A stretch of DNA of 64,000 nt from Atrina japonica (Eukaryota; Mollusca; Bivalvia; Pterioida; Pinnidae). Location: assembly GCA_030159075.1 (NCBI GenBank), contig BROG01000551.1:248001-312000 (forward strand). The letters are read 5' to 3'. The position numbers and the translations under genes were made by a program. Of this stretch, positions 1 to 9,476 are shown in pieces (position 1 is the stretch's first letter; every line of letters starts with the position of its first letter). The notes beneath the pieces are model-generated. The model made no database searches, had not been told where the DNA came from, and was given only the letters and a program-made list of their open reading frames with translations.

Positions 1-1941
1 GCACTCAGTCCGACCCTGCCTATAACCATTTGAAAAGCGGTACGACCTAGTTAGAGCTGGCTTGTCCAAATATGGGTGGCGCAGGCAGGACCCTAATTAA
101 AAAACATACACACAATAAATGCATAGTCTATCGCATTCATCGCACCTCATCGTCCATTCTAAATAGGCACTGTTCGGATTTAGGAAGTCCTTGTCGGTAG
201 GGAAAATCACAGGACAACAGATATCCAACAGTTTAGCTAGGTTTAGTTTTACCTGTATATAATGAGATTGATGCACATCACAGTCTCTAGAGTTTAGGAA
301 TTCTCTTTTTGGTCAAGCTTCCCCCGCCTTGATTCTCCTCTTCCGAGACAAGCATAGGGGTACATAAATAGTTAATGGATCTTTTCCTAGTCAGATCAGA
401 CTAAGTCAAGGATTGTAAGACAGTTAGATATCATAGATAAAGGAGATCTGACTTTTCTGTACCCCCCTGGAGATCTCTCACGGGAAACCCGTTATCTACG
501 GATAAATAGGCCAGAATAGGATAATATATAGTATATGTATTGGGTAGTGTAGGAGTCAAATATTCCTACTAAATCCCCTTTGGCCTGCTGTGAATAAAGT
601 TTCTCCCCTTGGTCTGAGTACCTAGCCTGCTTTAATATTAACACTCAGCGGATTAGGACAGGCTCTCAATAATACCTCACAAAACAATACAAAATACATT
701 AAAATATAAATAAACGTATGTACTGCATCGACCTTAATGTTGGATAGATGCAAAATCATATAAAGACGTGCGAGCCTGGAAACTCCAGTTAAACACTTTG
801 TAATTAACTAATGCATTTCTTCTATCTAATATTAAAATCATATTTTGACTGTCCATCCTCTTTTTCTTTAATCGACTCTGTTTCCCTCCCCACCTCGGAC
901 CCAGGGACTTACTTAGATAATTATTGCAAGAAGGCCCCTCCCATCCGGGAGCCGAGGGCCGACCAACCAAGGGAGAAGAGGACCCTCACTTCCAGATTTC
1001 GTGACGTGTAACAATCCATCATGGTTGCAACGTTAAACACAAGGAGCATCTCCGGAGCGGGGTATTGTAACTTTAAGTGTAAAATTCATTCAGTCAGTCA
1101 GATTAGTTTTTCTCAGACGGCTGTACAAGGACAAATTATTCAGGGTAAGGATTGCATCTTTAGAACAGTGTAGCTAAACCTGTAGTGCTTTTGAAAAGTA
1201 CAGGTCTTGGCTGCATCCCTAGAAAAGCAGTGTAATAACGCCTAAATATCGTGTTTATGTTCCTTTTAGATTATTTGTTTGATCATTTTTTGACAATACC
1301 AATTAATTTAACTTTGAGTGATATTTGATTACCAGATATTTTATTTAGACAAGATAGATAATATTGCAAATAAAATAAATAGTTATTTTATAGGAAATAT
1401 TTACTATGAATATATAAGAAGTAAGAACCGTAGTAATACGTCTCGTAGGTCCGTTACACTATCATCGCGTAACATTTGATCCTGAAAGATTTGTGATGCA
1501 AAGAACGAGAGCTCTGGCAAACCTCTGAAATTTACAAAAATGCAAATCAGCATTAATATTTTGAGCTTATAATGCTTTCCATTGCTTAACTTCAGTACGT
1601 GAATGTAAACACCAACTGTCCAGCCACAAAAGCTAGCTTTTGAACTAAACATAAACTGCTTGTATCAATGACTGTTACAATTATTCAAAACTCTTCAGTT
1701 CTTATTTATCAGTAATGGGCATGGATTGCTATTTGCTCTAGCACCATCAACACCTGCACCTTCACTCCCATCTTATGACAGTAGACCATATAGATCGAGT
1801 ATAAATGGTTTGGGTCAATCTAAATGTTACAACAGTGGTTGATTAGTTAAGCTAAAAAATGTTGAGTGTGGTGCAAAGCCACAGGCACTTGTGTCATGTG
1901 ACCCCCCTCCCCGATTGTTATAAACACCCCACTAGAGGAGA
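1..1941. other. Left host flank, no supported gene
   Basis: I see no convincing coding region here; the open frames are short and unlike known proteins. An AATAAA polyadenylation-type signal lies at about 592-597 in a stretch that could be part of an old LTR, but I find no second copy, primer-binding site or polyprotein. The last bases, GGAGA at 1937-1941, are the left copy of the element's target-site repeat. Confidence 0.6.
1937..1941. repeat. Target-site duplication, left copy (GGAGA)
   Basis: GGAGA directly precedes the first base of the left terminal inverted repeat and recurs directly after the last base of the right one at 16363-16367. This supports insertion of one unit between these points. 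Five bases is one shorter than the six usually given for Polintons; the sixth base does not match on either side. Confidence 0.6.
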
Positions 1942-2092
1942 AGTAGTATATGTATGGCACTTAGGCCCACCTTTTTCCGAGAAACGAACGGTGTCTAGAT
2001 TTCCCGGAATTGCGTTCTATATATAGCCGATTCACGGTCTGGTAGTCACACAGGTAAATGAATAGTTATATATAGATGATGATATATAACGT
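1942..2092 (+). repeat. Left terminal inverted repeat (151 bp)
   Basis: Begins AGTAGTATATG and matches the reverse complement of 16212-16362 with two mismatches. It contains two TATATATAG runs (about 2016-2026 and 2066-2074) and two TTCN3GAA palindromes (1975-1983, 2001-2009). Both mismatches are CG here and CA in the reverse-complemented right copy, i.e. CpG decay on the right side. Confidence 0.93.
1975..2009. promoter_or_regulatory. Paired TTCN3GAA palindromes in the left TIR
   Basis: TTCCGAGAA (1975-1983) and TTCCCGGAA (2001-2009) both fit the GAS consensus TTCN3GAA bound by STAT dimers. The right TIR has the same two sites. The sequence match is direct; that a STAT or similar factor uses them is inference. 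Confidence 0.4.
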
Positions 2093-2110
2093 GGTACCTA
2101 GAGTGTCTGT

Positions 2111-2150
2111 TTTTCCAGGAAACGTGTCTAGATTTCCTGGAATTGCGGTG
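2111..2150. repeat. Subterminal degenerate copy of the palindrome pair
   Basis: About 40 bp just inside the left TIR repeats TIR positions 1973-2014, with a 5-bp deletion and substitutions. It again holds two TTCN3GAA palindromes, TTCCAGGAA (2113-2121) and TTCCTGGAA (2134-2142). The central bases differ from the TIR copies while the TTC/GAA halves are kept. The right end lacks this extra copy. Confidence 0.6.
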
Positions 2151-2162
2151 TCCAATGGTATA
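2147..2162 (+). promoter_or_regulatory. Subterminal block shared by both ends, left
   Basis: GGTGTCCAATGGTATA lies about 45 bp upstream of the first gene and recurs inverted at 16148-16163, about 50 bp upstream of the polymerase start. It sits outside the near-identical TIR, contains CCAAT and is followed by a TATA-like TATAATG. A shared core promoter for the two terminal genes is the simplest reading. Confidence 0.45.
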
Positions 2163-2208
2163 ATGTAAAAATTGAAGTTTTCCTCAGACTTTAGATGAGT
2201 AAGTAAAA

Positions 2209-2970
2209 ATGGCGTGTAGCGGATGTACAGTTGATGTTGATCAATTCGATCAAAAGAAGTTAACCATCGATGATTGTGAGATACTTTACGATGGCGAGCC
2301 TCTTAGATTACTGACCCCCGTCTTAATAGCGGGGCGTGAACATCGTTGGTCTGACGGTGTTACGATGAGAATTCATGCAAAGAAACATGAAAAATTTGTG
2401 CAAGTTATTAAACAGATTGAAGAATTTCTTGACAATGAACGTAGTGACTACTACGATCATGAGGTGGAAATGAAAAAAATTAAAATTTTACAGAGTACCA
2501 TCACGAAAAATTATTATATTTGCCCCAAAACACGTGAAGAAAAAAGATCTCTTTTTTTAAAAGCATTAAAAAGTCCCGATTCGATGGGAAGGAAAAGTTG
2601 CGTTGTTGAACCATTCGATCACAACACGTTGTTTTGTAATGTTTGGGGTATTTTAGCATTCGAATCTGTTGACATAGAGAATGAGACGGCTGAAGAGATT
2701 GAGCTTTTCGCGGATTTTGTTTTCATTGAGGAAGAGATTGAGGATCTACATTATGAAGAACGTTGGGCTAAAAGTGAAGAAGCGGCGAGAGAAATCGTCA
2801 GACGGAAGTTACGCACAATGTTGCGCTACGAACTCATACCTGCTGTTTACAAGATGCAGGATAAATTATATAGGTCTTACATAGATGAAAAGGAACGGGA
2901 GATGCGGGATAATTTATATAAGTCTGGCGACTATGAAACTCTATTAAGACTACTAGAAAAAAATATTTAA
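2209..2970 (+). CDS. Hypothetical element protein, 253 aa
   Basis: First gene inside the left TIR, reading inward, with an intact ATG-to-TAA frame. I do not recognise a named family. The N-terminal 40 residues hold two cysteines (CSGC) and a segment, ILYDGEPLRLLTP, resembling a short strand-turn-strand pattern in small uncharacterised proteins of large DNA viruses; the 9680 gene has a similar stretch. The middle is lysine-rich, and residues about 165-253 are highly charged and predicted helical or coiled-coil (many E, R, K), ending in LLRLLEKN. No signal peptide or membrane segment is seen. Its terminal position, where promoter elements are shared with the polymerase, suggests an early or regulatory role, but that is inference. 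Confidence 0.75.
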   Translation: MACSGCTVDVDQFDQKKLTIDDCEILYDGEPLRLLTPVLIAGREHRWSDGVTMRIHAKKHEKFVQVIKQIEEFLDNERSDYYDHEVEMKKIKILQSTITKNYYICPKTREEKRSLFLKALKSPDSMGRKSCVVEPFDHNTLFCNVWGILAFESVDIENETAEEIELFADFVFIEEEIEDLHYEERWAKSEEAAREIVRRKLRTMLRYELIPAVYKMQDKLYRSYIDEKEREMRDNLYKSGDYETLLRLLEKNI

Positions 2971-3091
2971 GTGTCTATAAATATATTCCTACCAGAAATG
3001 ATACCGTTATTAAAAAAAACAGCATCTTGAGTGGTGCGATAAAAGAAGCCGATGAAAAAAAGTACTAATTTATATTTACAAAAAATATAAA

Positions 3092-3727
3092 TTATCGCAT
3101 AAACTTGTACCCCGTCGGTTGTTCCGTACGCAAGATTAATTTAGAGTGTTTGTGCTGCGACAGATCGTGCTTGATGCGTCGCTTTTCCGCGTCGTCAGGG
3201 AGGACGTCGTTCTCGTCCAAGCATTTGTTGTAGCTAAACTTGTCTTTCGTATAGAAGAGCGCGACCCATTTGACCTGCGTGCGAAAATCTTTGGACGCGC
3301 TATAATATCTTTGCGTCAATACCCACACGGACTGGTCGGCGTGTCGTCCCGAAAACGCCAACATGGACAAGGCGTCCACTTTCTTTTTGATCTGCTTCGT
3401 GGCAGAACAGTCGTCTATGATGTACAACGTGGACGTCCCTTTGTATTTGTCGTAATAGAGTCGTAACGTGTCCTGCAATTTCTCCTCCCCCGTTTTCGAT
3501 GAAACGGGATTGACGATCACGACGCGTTTGTCTTTAGGATGTTTTACATCTTCGCCTATCCATTCTCTCGATTTATAGGCCTTGTTGAAATCGATCGAAG
3601 GGCACAAGATCACGATGTGCTCGAAGAAATCTTTGTACTCGTCTTCCAACAGATCAAGGACAAACTCCGTCTTCCCGCAACCGGTGGCACCCACGATCAT
3701 GGCGGAATGAGGCTCTTTAATGAACAT
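3092..3727 (-). CDS. Genome-packaging ATPase (FtsK/HerA, A32-like), 211 aa
   Basis: P-loop ATPase expected to drive DNA into capsids. Walker A, GATGCGKTEF, is at residues about 13-22; Walker B, hydrophobic TLYIIDDC, is at about 100-107; a sensor-type VWVLTQRYY follows at about 134-142. Length and motif spacing fit the short A32-like ATPases of Polintons, virophages and adintoviruses. The frame is intact, starting at ATG 3727 directly after a TATAAAAA run. It lies downstream of the major capsid gene on the same strand, 33 bp away, a neighbourhood usual for morphogenesis modules. It is one of the unbroken core genes although polymerase and capsid are broken. Confidence 0.9.
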   Translation of the reverse strand: MFIKEPHSAMIVGATGCGKTEFVLDLLEDEYKDFFEHIVILCPSIDFNKAYKSREWIGEDVKHPKDKRVVIVNPVSSKTGEEKLQDTLRLYYDKYKGTSTLYIIDDCSATKQIKKKVDALSMLAFSGRHADQSVWVLTQRYYSASKDFRTQVKWVALFYTKDKFSYNKCLDENDVLPDDAEKRRIKHDLSQHKHSKLILRTEQPTGYKFMR

Positions 3728-3760
3728 TTTTTATATGACATCCACTTTTTAAAATTTTTA

Positions 3761-5045
3761 TTAAGATATAACGCTCACGAAACGGCCGTTCGACATGTTG
3801 ATCTGTCCGTCTTTGACGACGAAAATGTAAACGTCCAAGGGATTGTTATCGTTTTCGGGAGTTTTCTCGATTCGGACGTCAACACCTTGGCTGATGTTTT
3901 GAAGCTTACGACCCGTGCCGTGGAGATGATTTTCAGGTGTCGTTCGTAAATCTAACCAGAGGGCGTAATGATCTTTGAGATATTTTCCCAGAGTCATTTT
4001 ACTCATGTCGAGTTCCTTGGCGACTAATTCTGTGACGTTTTTGCGATTCAGGGAAGCCGAGAAAAACTTTTTAATTTCGTTGAATTGGTGATGAGGTTTC
4101 ATTCTGGCGGTGAAGAGTTGGTTCGGTTGTCCCTCGATGGTTATTTCCACGTTGGTGATTCTTGGATTATAAAATTTTTCCGGATCGTTTTTAGAAATAT
4201 CTTTGAAGAGAAACAGAATACCCGAGAGAGAATGTGCGGGGGTGTTGATGTCGTAATTGAGGATGGATTCCTTTTTACTCACCGTCGTTTTGCGATATCG
4301 CAATATTTTGTTGAAGTAATAGACGTGGTCTCCCGCATACATTTGTACCTCTGTCTGATGCTGCGAGCGAGATTGGGGTCGGTAATTTTTTCGAAATCCA
4401 AAGAGATGTTGGTCGCCTCATAACTAATCTTTTTATCGACATCGCTGGGGTCCGGCGAGACGACGTGTTTAGCATCGTTAAATGTCAGCATGTATTCTAA
4501 TCTATCTTGTAATCCCGCTTGATAAAAGGGTTCGCTCGTTTCCAAGATTTCGAAGGGAATACAAAATCGATTGCCGTATGCCGCGGCAATTTCGTAGTCT
4601 TCGTTAGTGTCGCGAGGTATTTTATAGCTGGTGGATTTTGCCCTTACTATACAAGTATTTAGATCGTCAGTCTGTATTCCCTGATAGGCCATGTTACTTC
4701 ATTCTACTTTCCAAAGATCGTTATAGACTAAAAATTTATCGGCATTGTATTTCCCGAAATCTTCACTTCGATTTTTTTGACAATGTTACGCCCCAGATTA
4801 TTATAAACACCCGCCTTAGTGAGATCGCCACCCTCTACGCCGATGTCCATATCGAAGCATAGTCTCGTAGTTCTGGGAACGATGATGTCGTTTTCGCTCA
4901 AATTGGGAAAACGAACCGTCAACGTTTGGTTTTCTTCGATACTCGAGGGATTATGGGAAACGGTGACCGTTTGGTGAACACCCTTCACGCCGAAGGGGGT
5001 GCGCAATTTTCTATCGGGATTGAGAATGTGTCCGTAATTCATCAT
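3761..5045 (-). pseudogene. Major capsid protein (double jelly-roll, hexon-like), broken
   Basis: Three leftward frames cover one gene of about 430 codons. The first (5045-4728) begins MMNYGHILNPDRK and has the strand-rich, conserved N-terminus typical of Polinton/adintovirus hexon-like capsid proteins (PRTTRLCFDMDI, NLGRNIVKKIEVKISG). The last (from about 4342) contains INTPAHSLSGILFLF and ends in a strand-turn motif, DGQINMSNGRF, typical of this family's C-terminus. Breaks seen: a frameshift near 4730-4750, an in-frame TGA at 4701-4699 and a second frameshift near 4345. Start at 5045 or the adjacent ATG at 5042. It diverges from the 5088 gene across a 42-bp spacer. Family call is good; function as capsid shell is from the family. 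Confidence 0.85.
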
Positions 5046-5087
5046 CTTTTTTAATTGTGTAATAAAAAATTTAAATCATTTTTAAAA
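5046..5087. promoter_or_regulatory. Divergent start region, capsid (-) and 5088 gene (+)
   Basis: Only 42 bp, almost pure A/T, separate the two ATGs. Each side has an AATAAAAA or TTAAAAAA run ending within a few bases of its start codon, so both genes must use very short leaders or overlapping promoters. Confidence 0.5.
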
Positions 5088-6335
5088 ATGGCAGAGATTC
5101 ACAATTTCGATAATCCGACGTACGACGATGATGATAACGATGTTCAAGAAACATCGTTAAATGACAACGACGAAACCCCGCTTGTGGATAATACGGAACC
5201 ACTCCAGTGGGATAATTTTGGTTTACCAGATACTCCCCTCGATCCTCAAGGAGACCAACGAGAACGTTTAAGAACCGGTGGAATCGTGGACGAATGGATA
5301 AAAAAAACGGGGGGTAGTGCTAAAAAGTTAGAATTTACATCCGATGAAAAAGATAATTTATATGCATATAGTAAGAATAAGGGTAAGTGGATTTTATTAA
5401 ACGCTAAACGTAATCCTAGGGAATTTCTAGCAGCAAGAACGTTAAAAGATAAGGGTGGCGTGCAATTTGTTAGAGACTTGGGTTTATTCGATAAAATTCC
5501 GGGAATAAAAGAGGCAAAAGATGTAGATAGTAAAATCACTACTGTAGAAGAAATAGAAATGGCTACTTTTAACAGCGACGAAACGCGAATAAAACGATTA
5601 GACGATGGAGTATCAGAAGTATCGGATAGTATACAAGACCTCGCCAATAAAGTGGAGGAAGAGGGAGGCGCTGAACTGCTATCTGTACGAGAATTGCGGG
5701 GATTGGATAAAAGTTTACGAACCGTTAGCGGTGAATTACGCGGTCAAGAAGACAAAAGAGTGGAACGCGAACAATTGATATCGGAATGGACCGAAAGACT
5801 CAAAAACAATCCGAACGAAAAAGAATGGCTCGAGAGAGAAATAACGAAAGCGCGCGGTGAACTCGAGGGGATTAACGAGAGTATCGCTATTCTCAAGGGT
5901 CAATTGCGATCGCAAATGACTACCATAAAAGAGTCGATCAAGAGGCTACTCGACGGCAATCTCCCGTTGAGAGAGAGAATCGCCGATCTGTTCAAAGAAC
6001 AGGGAATCACCATCTTAAGCGTCTTGACCGCCATCGGAATGACCGTCGCATTTTTGGTCGAATTGTTGATACCGGACGTCACACCGATTAAACCGCCGTC
6101 ACCTCCTCCACCACCAAACAAAGAGGGTGGATTACAGGAATGGCTCAAGAAACAGCTAGACGCGGTCGGAAAACTGATCGCGAGATTGGCCACCAAATTG
6201 GGCACCATCCTTTCCTGGATCCTGTCGACGCACGGCAACACCGCCGTTTGGTTGTGCGAACATCTGTGGGTGTTGGGCATGGTCGTCGGCGGTTGGTTGT
6301 TAACGAAACTCGATGAAGAGAAGAAAAGAAAATAG
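5088..6335 (+). CDS. Large virion-type membrane/coiled-coil protein, 415 aa, unknown function
   Basis: ATG at 5088 follows TTTTTAAAA and is preferred over upstream non-ATG codons. The first 50 residues are acidic and disordered (run DDDDND, EIHNFDNPTY). Residues about 150-290 are charged helical/coiled coil. A hydrophobic helix near 300-320 (ILSVLTAIGMTVAFLVELL) is followed by a proline run (PPSPPPPP). An amphipathic LQEWLKKQLDAVGKLIARL segment and a C-terminal hydrophobic stretch (VWLCEHLWVLGMVVGGWLL) come next. I do not recognise a named family, although comparable proteins accompany capsid genes in invertebrate Polintons. It overlaps the 3' end of the opposite-strand gene by 36 bp. A structural or membrane-active virion role is inference. 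Confidence 0.75.
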   Translation: MAEIHNFDNPTYDDDDNDVQETSLNDNDETPLVDNTEPLQWDNFGLPDTPLDPQGDQRERLRTGGIVDEWIKKTGGSAKKLEFTSDEKDNLYAYSKNKGKWILLNAKRNPREFLAARTLKDKGGVQFVRDLGLFDKIPGIKEAKDVDSKITTVEEIEMATFNSDETRIKRLDDGVSEVSDSIQDLANKVEEEGGAELLSVRELRGLDKSLRTVSGELRGQEDKRVEREQLISEWTERLKNNPNEKEWLEREITKARGELEGINESIAILKGQLRSQMTTIKESIKRLLDGNLPLRERIADLFKEQGITILSVLTAIGMTVAFLVELLIPDVTPIKPPSPPPPPNKEGGLQEWLKKQLDAVGKLIARLATKLGTILSWILSTHGNTAVWLCEHLWVLGMVVGGWLLTKLDEEKKRK

Positions 6336-7351
6336 CGATAGAGCGAAAACGGCAGTCTTTTGATTTTCGTGATCATCCTGTTTTTGCAGTTGTTTAGGCG
6401 ATGATGGTTTGATCTGTATAGGAGGTGGTGATGGTTTGATTTGTTTAGGAGGTGATGGTTGGGTGAACGTTTTCGCGTTAAGGTCGACGTTCGTCCCCGG
6501 TTTTGTCTTTTCGGGCGCGATCAAGATTTCGTTATTATATTTGGCGATGTTGGCACCGATTTTCAGCTCCATGTTGCTGGGTAGCATGTAAAGCCCCGGA
6601 TGGATGACGAAATCGAGTTTGGAATTTGCATATCTTAGACAATCTTCGTAGCGAGAAATGTCGGCGGGTAGATCGAGCGGTCTGTTGATCGCATCCTCGA
6701 CGTTGACTAAAAATTGTTTCTGTGCGTCGAGCGACGTGGCGCCGGCGTCCACGATCGAGGCCCTCGTTTGACCCTGGGCACCCAAGACGGCCCAGGCGAA
6801 GACGCGAACAGACGCGTCCAATCTGGCCAGACCCGGAAGCGTGAATCCCTCCGAGCGGTTCGCGATGAATGTGGACCACTTCGTGTTATACTTTCCGAAG
6901 ATGGTTCCCTTGATTTTCCAGTCCGTGTGGACAGACACTCCAAATTCGCGACAGATTCGTTCGTACGTCGAAACGTCTACGGTGTTCGTGTAGTGATCGA
7001 AATCGGAATCGCTGGGCAAGGGGACGGCGATTTCCTTCAAGATCCTTCTGATTTGATAGTAGACGTGAAATTGAAAGAACGATTTCGACAGTTTGTCGTT
7101 TCCCATTCCAAACGTCACACCGCATCTGGTCGTGGCACACCAGACCACAAAATTTAACTGGTTCTGCCAGAACCCTCCGGTTATGGAATGTTGATACCAC
7201 CGGCGTAACATGGCGTAATATTTGGAAGTTCCATCTTTGAAGACGTTCGGGTTATTATACTTGACGAAAATATTTTCGAACGACGCGCGAAACTTTTTAG
7301 TCGTATTGACGAAAGACGACAAATCCAAATCCTTCCTGTATTCGTATGCAT
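6300..7351 (-). pseudogene. Hypothetical virion-type protein with C-terminal membrane anchor, start disrupted
   Basis: A 342-codon frame (7328-6300) has no ATG. The nearest upstream ATG, at 7351, follows an AATAAAAGATAA leader like those of other element genes but lies in another frame, so a small indel near the start probably separates them. The body is rich in aromatic residues (MLRRWYQHSITGGFWQNQ) and looks globular for about 270 residues. A proline/lysine tail with repeated PSPP blocks and a short hydrophobic end, TAVFALSLFSFLLFIEF, follow. The tail resembles in composition that of the convergent 5088 gene. I do not recognise a family. If an alternative start is used the protein might still be made. 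Confidence 0.65.
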
Positions 7352-7390
7352 TTATCTTTTATTTAAAAAATAAAATTGTTATAAAAAAAC

Positions 7391-8044
7391 ATGTTTCATC
7401 TCGTGACGAAAATCGGTGAACCTGTGAAACTATCTCGATACATCGACAACGCGAACGGCAAGTGGCGCGTGGGAGTAAAGTCCGTCCATTTTTGGAACGG
7501 TCTGTACAACATAAAAAAAGATGTTGAGATACAACACGCCAAAGGTAGAGACAGACCGAGAATCCATACCGTGCACACCGGATTGTACACGTTCAAAGAC
7601 ATACAACGAATTCTCATTAAATATCTCGAGAAAGTAGTATTGGACAAAACCACGATGATAGTAAGACTCGACAGTAAAGCGTCTAATTTGCTACAGCTTC
7701 CGCCGGAACTCACCAAGATTCTCGGAATCGGCGAAAAAGTTTCTCTCGTCGGGACCATCTACCAGACAAATAGCATAAACCTGCAACCAGTGGAACTACT
7801 TAATGTTCATCTCGAAGAACTTGCCGGGGGAGACACGTTCAAAGACGGGAGGTCGAACGACATCGTCAAATTCCTGCCATGCCCCAACGTGAAATTTTCC
7901 GAGTTGTATGTCGAAAACGTCGAACGCCCCATTTTCTTAAAGTTGAAATGCGATCGCATCTCGGAATTAACGATAAACCTAAAAGACGAGAATGGAAACC
8001 CCATCGACAATCACGGGCATCCCTCACGTGCTCTTAGAGTTTAA
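7391..8044 (+). CDS. Penton/minor capsid-like protein (single jelly-roll), 217 aa
   Basis: An intact frame starts at ATG 7391 after TTATAAAAAAAC. It has about 200 residues of alternating short strands, and its end (ISELTINLKDENGNPIDNHG) matches the C-terminal strand pattern of minor capsid/penton proteins of Polintons, adintoviruses and virophages. The N-terminal half contains VKSVHFWNGLYNIKKDVEI, also typical of this group. It starts a + strand run (7391, 8073, 8423) with short gaps. Role from family: pentameric vertices of an icosahedral capsid. Assignment rests on remembered family pattern. Confidence 0.75.
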   Translation: MFHLVTKIGEPVKLSRYIDNANGKWRVGVKSVHFWNGLYNIKKDVEIQHAKGRDRPRIHTVHTGLYTFKDIQRILIKYLEKVVLDKTTMIVRLDSKASNLLQLPPELTKILGIGEKVSLVGTIYQTNSINLQPVELLNVHLEELAGGDTFKDGRSNDIVKFLPCPNVKFSELYVENVERPIFLKLKCDRISELTINLKDENGNPIDNHGHPSRALRV

Positions 8045-8072
8045 GAAAATTAGTTCTAAATAATAAAAAGGA

Positions 8073-8387
8073 ATGTCTAGATCGGGATTCTATTACGACG
8101 ACTTAGAAAGAGAAGAACTCTTGGAAGACATTAAAGAAGAGGTCAACATGTTGACCAAAAACCGCCGCATCATAAACACGTTTCAATTCGACGTGAATAA
8201 AAACGGAAGAATCAGACCGTTGCTGGGCATGAAGATGTTGTTCGACGGTCACGTCTTTCGTCTCGGACTCTTGGGAGAATTAGACGTGACGTTAATCTTG
8301 AACGACGTCGAACACAAGACCTTTCAAACGAAAAACAGCGACGTCGTCACGTTGAATCCTCCTCTGCGGGTGACATCGTCGTATTAG
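8073..8387 (+). CDS. Hypothetical element protein, 104 aa
   Basis: An intact short frame 28 bp after the penton-like gene, with ATG preceded by TAATAAAAAGGA. The N-terminal 25 residues are acidic and helical (DLEREELLEDIKEEV); the rest is strand-rich (MKMLFDGHVFRLGLLGELDVTLIL). There are no cysteines and no membrane segment. The family is not recognised; its place in the capsid run suggests a structural accessory, which is inference. Confidence 0.6.
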   Translation: MSRSGFYYDDLEREELLEDIKEEVNMLTKNRRIINTFQFDVNKNGRIRPLLGMKMLFDGHVFRLGLLGELDVTLILNDVEHKTFQTKNSDVVTLNPPLRVTSSY

Positions 8388-8422
8388 ACATATAAAAATT
8401 TTTCGCGTATAATAAAAAAGAG

Positions 8423-8962
8423 ATGAGTAAAAACATATATCCAACATTAGAACCAATAGAAAGCGATCCGCAACAATATCGTTTAAAACGAATCGGCGAG
8501 ATCGAACAGACGTTTCGTCGAGAAATCGAAATGCGGAAGAGCATGCATAAAAAGTATAAACGAACGGTGAACACCACCGACGGCATCGACGCGGCCCTCA
8601 TCTCGGGAGGCATCGCCGTCGGGGGACTCGGATTTCTCCTTCCCATCGCGGAACTACCTCTCCAAATTATAGCTCTGGCCGCAGGTTCACTGGGGTTGGC
8701 CCTGAAAGGGATAAGACGATTACTGCTGAAAAAATCGGAAAAACACCTCAAGATCACCAAACTCGCGGAGAGTAAACTTAATTCGATATCGGATCTGGTG
8801 AGTCGAGCGCTCGAGGACGGAAAGATCTCGGACGAAGAATTTGCCACCGTATCCCACGAGTTGACCAAGTATCGCGAGATGAAAGACAAACTCAAACTAC
8901 CCACAAGGTCGAAAAAAAGGAGTCGGACAAAGAGACGGAGGATTTACGCAAGCAGCTCCTAG
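8423..8962 (+). CDS. Two-helix membrane-active type protein, about 179 aa, C-terminus possibly shifted
   Basis: ATG at 8423 follows TATAATAAAAAAGAG. Residues 20-50 are charged helix (IGEIEQTFRREIEMRK). Residues about 58-95 form a glycine/alanine-rich hydrophobic hairpin (ALISGGIAVGGLGFLLPIA, IIALAAGSLGLALKG). A helical stretch with DGKISDEEF follows. This layout recurs in invertebrate Polintons; no function is known to me. In the reading frame the end is very basic (KKRSRTKRRR) and stops at 8962. A neighbouring frame through 8905-8991 reads as a charged, heptad-like helix, so a one-base slip near 8905 may have replaced the original tail. Confidence 0.65.
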   Translation: MSKNIYPTLEPIESDPQQYRLKRIGEIEQTFRREIEMRKSMHKKYKRTVNTTDGIDAALISGGIAVGGLGFLLPIAELPLQIIALAAGSLGLALKGIRRLLLKKSEKHLKITKLAESKLNSISDLVSRALEDGKISDEEFATVSHELTKYREMKDKLKLPTRSKKRSRTKRRRIYASSS

Positions 8963-9031
8963 ACCTCGTAAACAAATCCGCTTCTCGTTAACCGTAGATT
9001 TTTAAGACAAAATTATGTTTTAAAAAATCGT

Positions 9032-9421
9032 CTAATTTTTCTTGGGGCGCCCGCGTCTTCTTCTCTCGGACCTTTTATGCGTCTTGTGCCATTCGTCTGC
9101 GCGTTCTTTTCCGTCGCACGTATAACACGTTTCGTATTTAGTGCTATTGGCCATCCATTTTCGACAAGAGGTGCAATATTTCAACGTGTCGATACCGCGC
9201 TCTTTCAAGTAGTTGTGATGAATGTTACAAAACAACAAGTTCGCGACGACCGGATGTTTACATGGGTAGTTTCTGCGCATGCGCGGCATTTGACACGTTA
9301 GTTCGTCTTCGGGCCAATACATTAAGACTTGGTCGTTCAACTGTTGGCACCATAGGTCGTCCTTCTTTAAAATTTGTTTTACTCCGCGTTAGTTAAACGC
9401 CTTGTCCAGTAAAATATACAT
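9032..9421 (-). pseudogene. Small Cys/His-rich (zinc-ribbon-like) basic protein, early stop
   Basis: From ATG 9421, which follows TATATAAATAAAA, the frame meets an in-frame TAA at 9391-9389 (codon 11). It then continues open in the same frame to 9032, 130 codons in all. After the stop come two cysteine clusters: one with CNIHHNY and one with YCTSCRKWM and CYTCDG. The basic tail RRRRGRPKK resembles an AT-hook. This suggests a zinc-binding, DNA-contacting protein. Translation could restart at a non-ATG codon, but as written the start is separated from the body. Family not recognised. Confidence 0.65.
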
Positions 9422-9476
9422 TTTTATTTATATATACATATTTTAACTTATTTAACAATTTTTTTACGTTAAGAAA

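Noticed and set aside
3146..3949. + strand frames of 106 and 136 codons opposite the ATPase and capsid genes
   Set aside because: Antisense shadows; the - strand carries clear motifs.
6714..7157. + strand 147-codon frame
   Set aside because: Shadow of the 6300-7351 gene, no leader and no family pattern.
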